64,000 nt of DNA from Pseudomonas fulva (GCF_015680705.1 NZ_JADNYP010000003.1:285490-349489); one strand, 5' to 3'. Shown: positions 44,586-54,300, numbered from the stretch's first letter. Translations and numbers: made by a program. Notes: a model not told the origin generated them from the sequence alone.

Positions 44586-45863
44586 ATGCCTGCATCGCGC
44601 CGGGTCGCCATCATCGGCGGCAACCGAATCCCCTTCGCCCGGTCCAATGGCGCCTACGCCCAGGCCAGTGACCAGGCGATGCTCACCGCCGCCCTCGAAG
44701 GACTGATCGAACGCTTCGAGCTGCATGGCCTGCGTCTGGGCGAGGTGGTCGCCGGCGCGGTGCTCAAGCATTCGCGCGACATGAACCTGACCCGCGAGTG
44801 CGTGCTGGGCTCGCGGTTGTCGCCGCAGACACCGGCCTACGATATCCAGCAGGCATGCGGCACGGGCTTGGAAGCGGCCTTGCTGGTAGCCAACAAGATA
44901 GCCCTGGGGCAGATCGACTGTGGCATCGCCGGGGGCGTGGACAGCACTTCCGATGCGCCGGTAGCGATCAACGAAGGGCTGCGGCACATGCTACTGGAGG
45001 CCAATCGTGGCAAGGCTGTCGGTAGCCGTCTCAAGCCGTTCCTGAAGCTGCGTCCAGCTCATCTGAAGCCTGAACTGCCACGCAACGGCGAGCCGCGCAC
45101 CGGCTTGTCCATGGGCCAGCATTGCGAGCTGATGGCCCAGCATTGGCAGATCCCCCGCGCCGAACAGGACGAACTGGCCTTGCTCAGCCATCGACACCTG
45201 GCGGCAAGCTATGCCGAAGGCTGGCATGACGACCTTGTCACGCCCTACCTGGGCCTGAGCCGTGACGACAACCTGCGGGCGGAGCTGAGTCTGGAGCAAC
45301 TGGCGAAATTGCAGCCGGTGTTCGAGCGCAGCGCCAAGGGCACCCTTACTCCCGGCAACTCCACACCGCTGACCGATGGCGCCTCGCTGGTGCTGCTAGG
45401 TAGCGAGGAGTGGGCGGCCGAGCGCGGCTTGCCAGTGCTGGCGTGGCTGGTCGATGGGCAGACCGCGGCGGTGGACTTCGTCAGCGGGCGGGACGGCCTG
45501 TTGATGGCGCCAGTGCATGCCGTGCCGCGCCTGCTGGCACGCAATGGCCTGAACCTGCAACAGTTCGACTACTACGAGATCCACGAAGCCTTCGCGGCGC
45601 AGGTGCTGTGCACGCTCAAGGCCTGGGAGGACGAAGACTACTGCCGGACCCAGCTGGGCCTGAGCGGCGCGCTCGGCTCGATCGATCGCAGCAGGCTCAA
45701 CGTCAAGGGCAGCTCGCTGGCCGCCGGGCATCCGTTCGCGGCCACGGGAGGACGCATCCTGGCCAACCTGGCCAAGCTGCTGGCCCAGGCCGGCAAGGGT
45801 CGCGGACTGATTTCCGTGTGCGCTGCCGGCGGCCAGGGCGTGACCATGATCGTGCAACGGTGA
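44586..45863 (+). CDS. Thiolase family acetyl-CoA acyltransferase (FadI-like)
   Basis: A 425-residue thiolase. The nucleophile is C91 in QQACGTG, the general base H333 in EIHEAFAAQ and the second cysteine C412 in SVCAAGGQG, so the enzyme should be active. The length and start (RVAIIGGNRIPFARS) resemble the FadI/acetyl-CoA C-acetyltransferase branch. ATG 44586 is preceded by AGGAGG. Divergent from the reductase-dehydratase pair; together they could condense, reduce and dehydrate acyl-CoA, or run in the degradative direction. Confidence 0.9.
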   Translation: MPASRRVAIIGGNRIPFARSNGAYAQASDQAMLTAALEGLIERFELHGLRLGEVVAGAVLKHSRDMNLTRECVLGSRLSPQTPAYDIQQACGTGLEAALLVANKIALGQIDCGIAGGVDSTSDAPVAINEGLRHMLLEANRGKAVGSRLKPFLKLRPAHLKPELPRNGEPRTGLSMGQHCELMAQHWQIPRAEQDELALLSHRHLAASYAEGWHDDLVTPYLGLSRDDNLRAELSLEQLAKLQPVFERSAKGTLTPGNSTPLTDGASLVLLGSEEWAAERGLPVLAWLVDGQTAAVDFVSGRDGLLMAPVHAVPRLLARNGLNLQQFDYYEIHEAFAAQVLCTLKAWEDEDYCRTQLGLSGALGSIDRSRLNVKGSSLAAGHPFAATGGRILANLAKLLAQAGKGRGLISVCAAGGQGVTMIVQR

Positions 45864-45923
45864 AGGGGCGCGGGTGCATGCCCCAGGGCATCGTTGTCTA
45901 GCAATGATCCTGGCGCAGCGCCC

Positions 45924-47870
45924 TCAGGTCCTGAACCTGCGCACCAGCGCATCGAGTTCGTTGGACAAGCCCGCCAGGCTTTCGGAGTCACTGCGCGCCG
46001 CCTGGGCCAGTTCCGCCACCAGCTGTGCATCGCCATGGATCTGGCTGATGTGGCGGTTGATATCCTCGGCGACCTGATGCTGCTCTTCGGCCGCGGTGGC
46101 GATCTGGGTGTTCATGTCGCGGATGATGTCCACCGACTCGCGGATCTGCCCGAAACTGTCACGCGCCAGGCCGATGCGGCTGACCGACTGCTGGGAGACT
46201 TCCAGGCTGGCGTGCATCTGCGTGGCCACTTCGGCGGTGCGTGAGGCCAGGTTGCCCAGCAAACCGTCGATCTCCGCCGTCGAGTCGGCGGTGCGCTTGG
46301 CCAGGGCGCGGACTTCGTCGGCGACCACGGCGAACCCGCGCCCCTGCTCGCCGGCCCGGGCAGCTTCGATGGCCGCATTGAGGGCCAGCAGGTTGGTCTG
46401 TTCGGCGATCGAGCGGATGGTGCCGAGGATCGACTGGATGGCGTTGCTGTCGCGTTCGAGCTGCTGGATCGACTGCGCCGACTGTTCGATTTCCTGGCTC
46501 AGGCGGTCCACGCTGTGTACCGCGGCATCGATCTGTTGCTGGCCCTCACGCGCCTGCTGCTGGCCGCTGTCGGCCGATTCGGCGGCCTGGCTGCAGGAGC
46601 GGGCGACTTCGTTGGCGGTGGCGACCATCTCATGGAAGGCGGTGGACACCATGTCCACGGCCTCGCGCTGGCGTCCGGCAGCTTCGGCCATGTCGCTGGA
46701 CACGCGAGTGGAGCTGCTGGAGGTGCTGAGGATCTTTCCGGCCGCCGCGCCAATGTGCTGGATCAGGTTGCGGATCGCGCCGAGGAACTGGTTGAACCAG
46801 CTGGCCAGTTGCGCGGTTTCGTCGCGACCACGTACCTCGAGGCTGCGCGTCAGATCGCCTTCGCCTTGGGCGATGTCTTCCAGGCCGCTGGTCACGCTGT
46901 TGATCGGCCGCACGATCAGGCGGGCGAAGGCTGCGCCGACAGCGGCGAACAAGGCGGCCAGGAGCACGGCGATCACCCCGATGATCCAGGTCAGGCGAGT
47001 GGTCGACTGCATGACTTCCTGCTTCTGGATCAGGCCGATGAAGGTCCAGCCGAGCTTGTCGTCCGGAAAGACGTTGGCCATGTAGCGCTCGCCGTCGATG
47101 GTGACTTCGACCAGGCCCCGGTCGACGCGGGCGAGTTCGGCATAGCCCTCGCCGAAGCTGTCCAACTGCTTGAAGTTGTGGGTCGATTCACGCGGGTCGA
47201 CCAGCACGTTGCCGTTCTTCTCCACCAGCATCAGGTAGCCGTTTTCCCCAAGCTTGATGTTGCGCACGATCTGGGTAAGGCCGTTGAGCGATACATCGAT
47301 GTTCACTACCCCGCCTGGGTTGCCCAGCTGGTTGGCGACGCTGCGCACGGTGCTGACCAGCACGGTGTCGTCCGCCGCCTAGTAGTAGGCTTCGGTCCGG
47401 ACCGTCTTGCCAGGGTTGGCCATGGCCGCCTGGTACCAGGGGCGCTGGCGCGGGTCGTAGTTGGAAAACTTCTGGCCGGCGGGCCAGGTTACATAGCCGC
47501 CATCGCTTACCCCATAGGAAAGGTAGGCATAGCCAGGATGGCTTTTGGCCAGGTGGGTGAAGAAGTCGAGGATCAGCCTATCCTGTTCGCCAAGCGATTC
47601 GGGCACCGTGGGGCTACCAAGGTACTTGTTCAGGTTGGCGCCGGTGGCGGCGACCAGCGGCTGCGCGGCGAGGAAGTCGACGTTCTCGTCGATGGCCTGG
47701 AAAAACAGCTGCATGCCGTTGGCGACCTGGCGGATTTCACGGCTGCTGTTGTCCAGAAAGCCTTCTCGCGCCTCGCCACGCAGGTTGAGTATCACCAGCG
47801 TGGCCACCAGGACGATGGGCAGGCCGGCAATGACGGCGAAGGCCAGGGTCAGTTTGTGCTTGATGTTCAT
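45924..47870 (-). pseudogene. Methyl-accepting chemotaxis gene interrupted by an in-frame TAG
   Basis: Full reading would give 648 residues: N-terminal membrane helix (LTLAFAVIAGLPIVLVATLV), a double-Cache periplasmic sensor ([24 protein letters not shown]), a second helix ([17 protein letters not shown]), HAMP, and the signalling hairpin [18 protein letters not shown]. Codon 164 (47381-47379) is TAG where TGG (Trp) is likely, after TEAYY and before [12 protein letters not shown]; frame is kept on both sides and nothing else is damaged. Only a restart at GTG 47363 could make the remainder, without the first helix. Either a fresh nonsense mutation or a sequencing error. Confidence 0.85.
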
Positions 47871-47917
47871 CCACGCTCCCGTTTTGTTCTTGTGGAAACC
47901 TGTGGCAGGTCTACAAG

Positions 47918-47945
47918 CCATCGGCAGGCAGTGGTCGTTTCTTGA
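47918..47945 (-). promoter_or_regulatory. Candidate FliA (sigma-28) promoter of the chemotaxis pseudogene
   Basis: On the minus strand TCAAGAAA (47945-47938) and GCCGATGG (47925-47918) are separated by 12 nt, close to the flagellar sigma factor pattern of pseudomonads (TCAAG ... GCCGATA). It lies 48 bp upstream of the start codon, as expected for a chemoreceptor. Confidence 0.5.
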
Positions 47946-48030
47946 AATAAAAAATCTTGGCTCGCTCGATCAGGCCGCGTTCGATGTCGATCCGGTCATG
48001 CTGTGGCCGCAATGCCCGAACCGACGGCCT

Positions 48031-48432
48031 TCAATGACAGCGGCCCCCTTCGGCCAGGTCCTTGAGGATCGGGCAGTCGGGACGTTCGTCGCCCTGGCAG
48101 CAGGCCACCAGCTCCGAGAGCGTGTCGCGCAGCCCGGCCAGTTCCGCGATACGCCGGTTCAAGGCCTCGATGTGCTCGATGGCCAGCGCCTTCACGTCTG
48201 CGCTCGCGCGCTGGCGGTCCTGCCACAAGGTCAGCAGCCTGGCCACTTCGTCGAGGGAAAAGCCCAGGTCGCGGGCGCGCTTGATGAAGGCCAGGCTGTG
48301 CAGGTCCTGCTCCTGGTACAGGCGGTAGCCGCTGTCGCTGCGGCTGGCCGGTCGCAGCAGGCCGATCGATTCATAGTAGCGGATCATCTTGGCGCTGAGT
48401 CCACTGCGGCGGGCCGCCTGGCCTATGTTCAT
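48031..48432 (-). CDS. cueR: Copper-responsive MerR-family regulator CueR
   Basis: A 133-residue MerR activator that senses Cu(I)/Ag(I) and remodels promoters with a 19-bp spacer. The N-terminal helix-turn-helix ([20 protein letters not shown]) and long dimerisation helix are present. The C-terminal metal loop has the CueR cysteine pair eight residues apart ([13 protein letters not shown]). Its ATG overlaps the stop of copA by 4 bp, so the sensor is made from the copA transcript, giving a feedback loop. Two matching operators are found at 50851 and 51345. Confidence 0.94.
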   Translation of the reverse strand: MNIGQAARRSGLSAKMIRYYESIGLLRPASRSDSGYRLYQEQDLHSLAFIKRARDLGFSLDEVARLLTLWQDRQRASADVKALAIEHIEALNRRIAELAGLRDTLSELVACCQGDERPDCPILKDLAEGGRCH

Positions 48433-50822
48433 GTCGTCTCCGGAAAGTCTTGGGGTTTCCAGGTCTTGAGCAGCAGGGCGTTGCTCACCACGCTGACGCT
48501 CGAAAGCGCCATCGCCGCCCCCGCCACCACCGGATCGAGCAAGCCGAGCACGGCCAGGGGCAGGCCGACCAGGTTGTAGATGAATGCCCAGAACAGGTTC
48601 TGGCGGATCTTGGCATAGGTCCTGCGGCTGATCTCCAGCGCGGCCGGCACCAGGCGCGGGTCGCCCCGCATCAAGGTGATGCCGGCCGCGTGCATGGCCA
48701 CGTCGGTGCCGCCACCCATGGCGATGCCGACATCGGCGGCGGCGAGGGCAGGGGCGTCATTGATGCCGTCGCCGACCATGGCCACCACGCCGTCGCGACG
48801 CAGCGCCTGCACGGTAGCGGCCTTGTCGGCCGGCAGCACCTCGGCATGCACGTCATCGATGCCAAGCGCTTCGGCCACGACCTTGGCGCTGCCCCGGTTG
48901 TCGCCAGTCAGCAGATGGCAACCGATCGACTGCGCGTGCAGGGCGCTGATCGCCGTCGCCGCCCCTGGCTTGAGGCTGTCGCCGAAGGCGAACACGCCAA
49001 GCACGCGCGCGACTGGCCCTTGTTCGACCAGCCAGGACACCGTCCGGCCCTCGGCTTCCCAGGCTTGCGCGGCGCTGGCCAGGTCGCCTGCCTGCAGGCC
49101 GCTGTCTTCCAGCAGGCGGTGGTTGCCGAGCGCGAGCGAACGGCCCTCGACCTGGCCTGCTATGCCTCGCCCGGCCAGCGAGCGGCTGTCGCTGACCGAG
49201 GCAAGGTCCAGGCCTTGTTCGCGGCAGGCATCGAGCACTGCCTTGGCCAGTGGGTGTTCGCTGCCACGTTGCAAGGCACCGGCCAGGGCCAGCACGGTGC
49301 TCGAGTCGCCTTGCGCGGCCCGGACATGCACGATGCGCGGATTGCCCGAAGTCAGTGTGCCGGTCTTGTCGAAGACCACGCGATCGACCGCATGGGCGCG
49401 CTCGAGCACCTCGGCATCCTTGATCAGGATGCCATGGCGTGCCGCGACACCGGTCCCGGCCATGATCGCCGCTGGCGTGGCCAGGCCCAGCGCGCAGGGG
49501 CAGGCGATCACCAGCACGGCGACGGCGTTGATGATGGCGCTTTCCAGCGCTGCGCCGGCCAGCCACCAGCCAACCAAGGTCAGCAGGGCCAGCGCCAGTA
49601 CGCTGGGGACGAAGACCTGGCTGACCCGGTCGACCAGTTTCTGGATCGGCGCCTTGGCCGCCTGGGCATCCTCGACCAGGCGGATGATGCGCGCCAGGAC
49701 GGTTTCGGTGCCTACTGCCAGGGTTCGTACCAGCAGCCGGCCTTCGCCGTTGATGGCGCCACCGGTGACCTGGTCCCCGGAGCGCTTGGCAACCGGCAGG
49801 CTTTCCCCGCTGATCAGCGCTTCGTCGGCATGACTGTTGCCGTCGAGCACCTGGCCGTCCACCGGGAAACGCTCGCCAGGCTTGACCACGACCACATCGT
49901 CCACGCGCAGTTGGCTGATCGCTACTTCCTGTTCGTGGCCATCGACCAGGCGCAGTGCGCGCTCCGGACGCAGGGCTTCCAGTGCGCGGATGGCACTGGC
50001 GGTCTGGCGCTTGGCGCGGCTTTCCAGGTACTTGCCCAGCAATACCAGGGCGATCACCACGGCCGAAGCTTCGAAATACAGATGGGGCGCATGCTCGCCG
50101 GCCGTTGCCCACTGATGCAGGCTCAAGCCATAGCCGGCACTGGTGCCCAGCGCCACCAGCTGGTCCATGTTGCCGGCACCGGCGCGCAGGGCTTTCCAGG
50201 CGGCCTTGTAGAAGCGTGCGCCGAGCAGGAATTGCACAGGCGTGGCCAGGGCGAATTGTGCCCAGGCGGGCAGCATCCAGTGAATGCCAAGCGGCTGCAG
50301 GAGCATCGGCAGCACCAGCGGCAAGGCCAGCAGCAGGGCGATCGCCACGGCCAGGCGCTCCTTGCCCAGCCGCAGCCGCGCAGCCGCCTGCTCGTCTCCG
50401 GTGAGGCGTGGCGCGGTGGCGCTGTAGCCGGCGTCCTCGATCGCGACGACCAGTTGGGCGTCGTCGATGCCGTCCAGCGCCTGGACATGCGCCCGTTCGC
50501 TGGCCAGGTTGACGCTGACTTGCAGTACCCCTGGTAGCTTGCGCAGGGCGCGCTCGACACGACCGGCGCAACTGGCGCAGGTCATCCCGCCCACTTGCAG
50601 TTCCGTGGAACGTGTCGGCACCTCGTAACCGGCCTGGAGCACGGCTTCGACCAGGGCCGACAGGCTGTCTGCCGGCGCCTGGATGCGGGCTTGTTCGCTG
50701 GCCAGGTTGACGCTGACCTGTTCGGCGCCAGCGACCTTGCGCAGGGCACGCTCGACTCGGCCGACGCAGCTGGCGCAAGTCATGCCGGCAATCGGCAGGT
50801 CGAAAGTGGTAGATGCGGACAT
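48429..50822 (-). CDS. copA: Copper-exporting P1B-type ATPase CopA
   Basis: A 797-residue inner-membrane pump that exports Cu(I) from the cytoplasm. Two N-terminal metal-binding domains carry GMTCASC (C16/C19 and C82/C85). Eight membrane helices include the transport motif ACPCALG. The actuator ISGESLP, phosphorylation site DKTGT, SEHPLA with the P1B histidine-proline, and [10 protein letters not shown] are all intact. ATG 50822 has GGAGG upstream. It is followed by cueR in the same transcript and preceded by a CueR-type promoter. Confidence 0.95.
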   Translation of the reverse strand: MSASTTFDLPIAGMTCASCVGRVERALRKVAGAEQVSVNLASEQARIQAPADSLSALVEAVLQAGYEVPTRSTELQVGGMTCASCAGRVERALRKLPGVLQVSVNLASERAHVQALDGIDDAQLVVAIEDAGYSATAPRLTGDEQAAARLRLGKERLAVAIALLLALPLVLPMLLQPLGIHWMLPAWAQFALATPVQFLLGARFYKAAWKALRAGAGNMDQLVALGTSAGYGLSLHQWATAGEHAPHLYFEASAVVIALVLLGKYLESRAKRQTASAIRALEALRPERALRLVDGHEQEVAISQLRVDDVVVVKPGERFPVDGQVLDGNSHADEALISGESLPVAKRSGDQVTGGAINGEGRLLVRTLAVGTETVLARIIRLVEDAQAAKAPIQKLVDRVSQVFVPSVLALALLTLVGWWLAGAALESAIINAVAVLVIACPCALGLATPAAIMAGTGVAARHGILIKDAEVLERAHAVDRVVFDKTGTLTSGNPRIVHVRAAQGDSSTVLALAGALQRGSEHPLAKAVLDACREQGLDLASVSDSRSLAGRGIAGQVEGRSLALGNHRLLEDSGLQAGDLASAAQAWEAEGRTVSWLVEQGPVARVLGVFAFGDSLKPGAATAISALHAQSIGCHLLTGDNRGSAKVVAEALGIDDVHAEVLPADKAATVQALRRDGVVAMVGDGINDAPALAAADVGIAMGGGTDVAMHAAGITLMRGDPRLVPAALEISRRTYAKIRQNLFWAFIYNLVGLPLAVLGLLDPVVAGAAMALSSVSVVSNALLLKTWKPQDFPETT

Positions 50823-50850
50823 TGGCTATCCTCCGTGAGTCACTGCGCCC

Positions 50851-50881
50851 AGCATCAACCTTGCCACGTGGTCAAGGTCAA
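50851..50881 (-). promoter_or_regulatory. CueR-type promoter of copA
   Basis: On the minus strand TTGACC (-35, 50881-50876) and GATGCT (-10, 50856-50851) are 19 bp apart, the long spacer typical of MerR-family promoters. Within the spacer is a perfect dyad ACCTTG (50858-50863) / CAAGGT (50873-50878). The -35 overlaps the stop codon of the upstream exported-protein gene. Confidence 0.85.
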
Positions 50882-51258
50882 TAGCCCAGGCTTGCCCGTC
50901 TTAGGCCGAGCCCGTCCTGGTCCATGGCGATGCGGTACCTGCTGATCTGCCCGGCCTGCAAGGCCAGGCGTGTGCTGCGCTGGTTCTCGATGCCATTGCT
51001 GCAGCCGGGGGCTTGCCCAGGCAGCAGGCGCAGGCGCACGTCGACATGGCCTGGCGGCAAGTTGAAGGAGGTCGATTGTTCCTGGAACAGGCGTGCCGAG
51101 AGCTGGTCATTGAGGTAGATGCCGATCTCGCAGTGGGTAGCCACTTCCAGGCGTTCCCGGGAAATGATCAGCACGCTGTAGTCGGATGCCCCCTCGGCGC
51201 TGGCTGAAGGCGGCAGCGCCATCAGCAGTCCGGCAAGGACGATGGCTGTCCTGATCAT
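50878..51258 (-). CDS. Small exported protein of the copper cluster
   Basis: A 126-residue protein with a clear signal peptide (MIRTAIVLAGLLMALPPSASA, cleavage after residue 21), so the ~105-residue mature form should be periplasmic. It has just two cysteines after cleavage, C43 (THCEIG) and C86 (PGCSNG), which could form a disulfide or bind metal. The rest looks beta-rich (VDVRLRLLPGQ, TRLALQAGQISRYRIAMD). I recognise no named family. ATG 51258 has CAGGAG upstream. It is divergent from copZ and ends inside the copA promoter, which ties it to copper resistance by position only. Confidence 0.75.
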   Translation of the reverse strand: MIRTAIVLAGLLMALPPSASAEGASDYSVLIISRERLEVATHCEIGIYLNDQLSARLFQEQSTSFNLPPGHVDVRLRLLPGQAPGCSNGIENQRSTRLALQAGQISRYRIAMDQDGLGLRRASLGY

Positions 51259-51344
51259 GAAAATTCTCCTGGTTGCCAAGTCTTCGAATGCGCAGCTTGG
51301 CCGACCTGGACGGGTATTACCAGCCTGGTGCCTGTCGACCGCGC

Positions 51345-51375
51345 TTGACCTTGCCATGGGGGCAAGCTTGAAACT
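51345..51375 (+). promoter_or_regulatory. CueR-type promoter of copZ
   Basis: TTGACC (-35, 51345-51350) and GAAACT (-10, 51370-51375) are 19 bp apart, with a dyad ACCTTGCC (51348-51355) / GGCAAGCT (51361-51368). The pattern mirrors the copA promoter and points to the same regulator. Confidence 0.82.
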
Positions 51376-51400
51376 GAGGAAAACCCTGGAGGAGACGATG

Positions 51401-51598
51401 ATGCAAGTATTCGACGTGCAAGGGATGAGCTGTGGCCATTGCGTGAAGGCAGTGACCCGCGCCGTGCAGGCACAGGATTCGGCGGCCGTGGTGGAGGTGG
51501 ACCTGGCTGCCGGCCAGGTGCGGGTGCGCAGTGCGCTGCCGGCGGAGCGCATCCTGGCGGCGATCCGTGAGGAAGGCTACCAGGCCGAGGCTGCCTGA
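51401..51598 (+). CDS. copZ: Copper chaperone CopZ (heavy-metal-associated domain)
   Basis: A 65-residue single HMA-domain protein with the Cu(I) site MSCGHC (residues 9-14 or so) and a ferredoxin-like fold. It carries Cu(I) in the cytoplasm and can hand it to CopA. Two ATG codons stand side by side (51398, 51401); GGAGGA lies just upstream and suits either. It is preceded by its own CueR-type promoter and is divergent from the exported-protein gene. Confidence 0.93.
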   Translation: MQVFDVQGMSCGHCVKAVTRAVQAQDSAAVVEVDLAAGQVRVRSALPAERILAAIREEGYQAEAA

Positions 51599-51741
51599 GC
51601 GACGGGCAGGTCGTTTCAGGTCATGCGCCAGCCATTGGGCAGGCGCGTGTGAAAAAAAAGCAGGTCTTGGTAAGGATTTCATGCTGGCTGTCAGCTGTGC
51701 AGGTAAACTAGTCAATTGCTTAGCCTGCTACGGATTTTTCC

Positions 51742-52923
51742 ATGAACCTGCGAATGCTCCTGATCCTGGGTGCCTTGAGTGCCTTCGGGCCGTTGGCGAT
51801 CGATTTCTACCTGCCTGCGTTTCCGGCGATGGCGCAGGCATTCGCCACGGACGAACAACATGTCCAGACGACCCTGGCCGCCTATTTCTTCGGCTTGTCG
51901 ATCGGCCAACTGGCCTACGGACCAGTGGCCGACCGTTTCGGTCGGCGCAAGCCACTGCTGTTCGGTGTCGGTCTGTTCACCCTGGCCTCGCTTGCCTGTG
52001 CTTATGCACCGACGCTGGAGGCGCTGATCGCCGCCCGGTTCGTGCAGGCCTTGGGCGGCTGCGCCGGCATGGTGCTGTCGCGGGCGATCGTCAGCGACCG
52101 CTGCGACCCGGTGACCTCGGCCAAGGTCTTCTCTCAGCTGATGCTGGTGATGGGCCTGGCGCCTATCCTCGCGCCCATGCTGGGCGGCCTGCTGGTGAGC
52201 CTGTCGGGCTGGCAGGCGATTTTCCTGAGCCTGAGCCTGTTCAGCGCCGGCTGCCTGCTGGCCGTTGCGCTGGGCCTGCGGGAAAGCATGCCGCCGAGCG
52301 CGCCGCGCCAGCCTTTGTCGGGCGCCTTGCGGCAGTATCTGCGCCTGCTGCGTGACCGTGCCTATCTGGGGCACGCCTTGACGGGCGGCATCGCCATCGC
52401 CGGGATGTTCGCCTATATCGCCGGTTCGCCTTTCGTCTTCATCAAGCTGTACGGTGTCCCGGCCGAGCATTACGGCTGGCTGTTCGGGACCAACGCCGCC
52501 GGCTTCATTCTGGTGGCGCAGATCAATGCACGCTTGCTGACCCGCCATGGCCCAGCGGTCCTGCTGGGGCGCGCGGTCTGGCTGTACCTGGCCGCGGCGC
52601 TGGTGCTGCTGGCGGTGGCGGCGACACGCCCGACGCAGCTCTGGCCGCTGCTGGTGCCCTTGTTCGTGTGCATCGCCAGCCTTGGCTGCATCATCCCCAA
52701 CGCCACGGCATGCGCCATGAACGGACAGGGTGGGCGTGCCGGCAGTGCTTCGGCGTTGATGGGTTGCCTGCAGTTCAGCGTGGCCGCGGGCGCGGCAGCG
52801 CTGGTCGGCCTGCTGCATGATGGCAGCGCGGTACCGATGGCCTTGGTCATCAGCCTGTGCGGTGCATTGGTGGTCGGGGTCGCCACGCTTGCCCGCCGCC
52901 TGCGTCTCAGCCCGTCTGCCTGA
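51742..52923 (+). CDS. Bcr/CflA family drug resistance transporter (MFS)
   Basis: A 393-residue inner-membrane antiporter with 12 hydrophobic segments. Family hallmarks are FGPLAIDFYLPAFPAM in helix 1, the loop 2-3 motif GPVADRFGRRKPLLFG and ARFVQALGGCAGMVLSRA in helix 4. Bcr-type pumps export bicyclomycin, sulfonamides or small metabolites. ATG 51742 follows a T-rich stretch without a clear ribosome-binding site. The last 17 bp overlap a small gene on the other strand. Confidence 0.92.
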   Translation: MNLRMLLILGALSAFGPLAIDFYLPAFPAMAQAFATDEQHVQTTLAAYFFGLSIGQLAYGPVADRFGRRKPLLFGVGLFTLASLACAYAPTLEALIAARFVQALGGCAGMVLSRAIVSDRCDPVTSAKVFSQLMLVMGLAPILAPMLGGLLVSLSGWQAIFLSLSLFSAGCLLAVALGLRESMPPSAPRQPLSGALRQYLRLLRDRAYLGHALTGGIAIAGMFAYIAGSPFVFIKLYGVPAEHYGWLFGTNAAGFILVAQINARLLTRHGPAVLLGRAVWLYLAAALVLLAVAATRPTQLWPLLVPLFVCIASLGCIIPNATACAMNGQGGRAGSASALMGCLQFSVAAGAAALVGLLHDGSAVPMALVISLCGALVVGVATLARRLRLSPSA

Positions 52924-53071
52924 GCGGATGAGGCGCCTGCAGCCGGTTCTGCAACGTGGCGGCGAAGGCGCGGGCTTCGGCTTCGCTGCGGAAGTACACC
53001 ACTTGCTGGTCCAGCTGGACTTGCCAGGGGCACCTGGGGTTGTGGTTGGACGTACTGACGACGATCTTCAT
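52907..53071 (-). CDS. Conserved-looking 54-residue protein
   Basis: A short frame encoding MKIVVSTSNHNPRCPWQV through AEARAFAATLQNRLQAP and ending LRQTG. The start is supported by an ideal GGAGG nine bases upstream, and codon choice is typical of the genome. The FRSEAEARAFA part reads as a helix after a short beta unit (WQVQLDQQVVYF), recalling small DUF-type proteins. Function unknown. It converges on and overlaps the 3' end of the Bcr/CflA gene by 17 bp. Confidence 0.7.
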   Translation of the reverse strand: MKIVVSTSNHNPRCPWQVQLDQQVVYFRSEAEARAFAATLQNRLQAPHPLRQTG

Positions 53072-53172
53072 CGGGACATACCTCCAAGGTAGACGCCGAT
53101 GAAGTCTAGCGCCTCCCCAGGTACCTGCGCGCCGCCTGGCCAGCGTCCCGACCGGTGGTCAGGACGTTCTGC

Positions 53173-54186
53173 TCAGAAACCCTCGAGCACGATCTTGCCC
53201 TTGGCCTTGCCGCTTTCCAGCATGGCATGCGCACGACGCAGATTGGCCGCGTCGATGGTGCCATAGTGTTCGCCGAGCGTTGTCCTGAGCGTACCTTGGT
53301 CGACCAGTTCGGCCACACGCTCCAGCAGCTTGTGCTGCTCGATCATGTCCTGAGTCTGGAACAGGGAACGGGTGTACATGAACTCCCAATGCAGGGAGAG
53401 GCTCTTGCGCTTGAGCTTGACCACGTCGAGCTGGGCCGGATCGTCGATCAGGGCCAGCCGGCCTTGTGGCGCCAAGGCTTCGATCAACTGCTCGAAATGC
53501 AGATCGGTCTGGGTCAGAGCGGCGACATGGGTGACGTTCTCGATGCCCTGGGCCTGCAAGGCGACCGCCAGCGGCTGGCGATGGTCGATGACCTGATGCG
53601 CGCCAAGCTCGCTGGCCCAGGCCTGAGTTTGTGGGCGCGAGGCGGTGCCGATCACGGTCAGTCCGGTCAGTTGCCGCGCCAGCTGGGTGAGGATCGAGCC
53701 GACCCCGCCCGCCGCGCCGACGATCAGCAGGCGTTGCCCGAGATCTTCCTGGCCTTCGGCAATCTGCAGACGCTCGAACAGCAATTCCCAGGCAGTGATG
53801 GCCGTCAGCGGCAGCGCAGCCGCTTCGGCAAAGCCCAGGGTCTGCGGCATGTGCCCGACGATGCGCTCGTCCACCACGTGCAGCTCGCTGTTGCCTCCCG
53901 CCCGATCGATGGCGCCGGCGTAGTAGACCTTGTCGCCGGGACGAAACAGGCTGACCTGGGAGCCGACGGCGCGCACCACGCCGGCGACGTCCCAGCCCAG
54001 AACCTTGGCCGCGCCGTCTTCGGGCGCCACGTTGCGGCGGATCTTGGTATCGACGGGATTGACCGAAATGGCGCGGACTTCGACCAGCAGGTCGCGTGGT
54101 CCCGGCTCCGGCTCGGGCAGGTCGACGTCCTGCAGGGCGCGCGGGTCGTCGATCGGCAAGCTCTGGTAATAAGCGACGGCTTTCAT
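53173..54186 (-). CDS. Zinc-independent quinone oxidoreductase / alcohol dehydrogenase family protein
   Basis: A 337-residue medium-chain dehydrogenase. It has the GroES-like N-terminal domain (VRAISVNPVDTKIRRN; GWDVAGVV) and an NADPH Rossmann fold with LLIVGAAGGVGSILTQLA. No cysteine-rich zinc lobe is seen, so it belongs to the QOR/ZTA1 or zeta-crystallin-like branch that reduces quinones or enones. ATG 54186 (MKAVAYYQSL) has GAGAG nine bases upstream; ATG 54195 is less well placed. Divergent from a LysR regulator, which probably controls it. Confidence 0.9.
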   Translation of the reverse strand: MKAVAYYQSLPIDDPRALQDVDLPEPEPGPRDLLVEVRAISVNPVDTKIRRNVAPEDGAAKVLGWDVAGVVRAVGSQVSLFRPGDKVYYAGAIDRAGGNSELHVVDERIVGHMPQTLGFAEAAALPLTAITAWELLFERLQIAEGQEDLGQRLLIVGAAGGVGSILTQLARQLTGLTVIGTASRPQTQAWASELGAHQVIDHRQPLAVALQAQGIENVTHVAALTQTDLHFEQLIEALAPQGRLALIDDPAQLDVVKLKRKSLSLHWEFMYTRSLFQTQDMIEQHKLLERVAELVDQGTLRTTLGEHYGTIDAANLRRAHAMLESGKAKGKIVLEGF

Positions 54187-54300
54187 GGTGGACATCTCTC
54201 GGGTGTTTGCTGATGCCGACATCATTGAGTTTTTGACGCAAGTTTTGTAGCCAGGGAAACTAGAGGATCTTTCAATATTTTTTTGAAAATGGGAGGTCAT

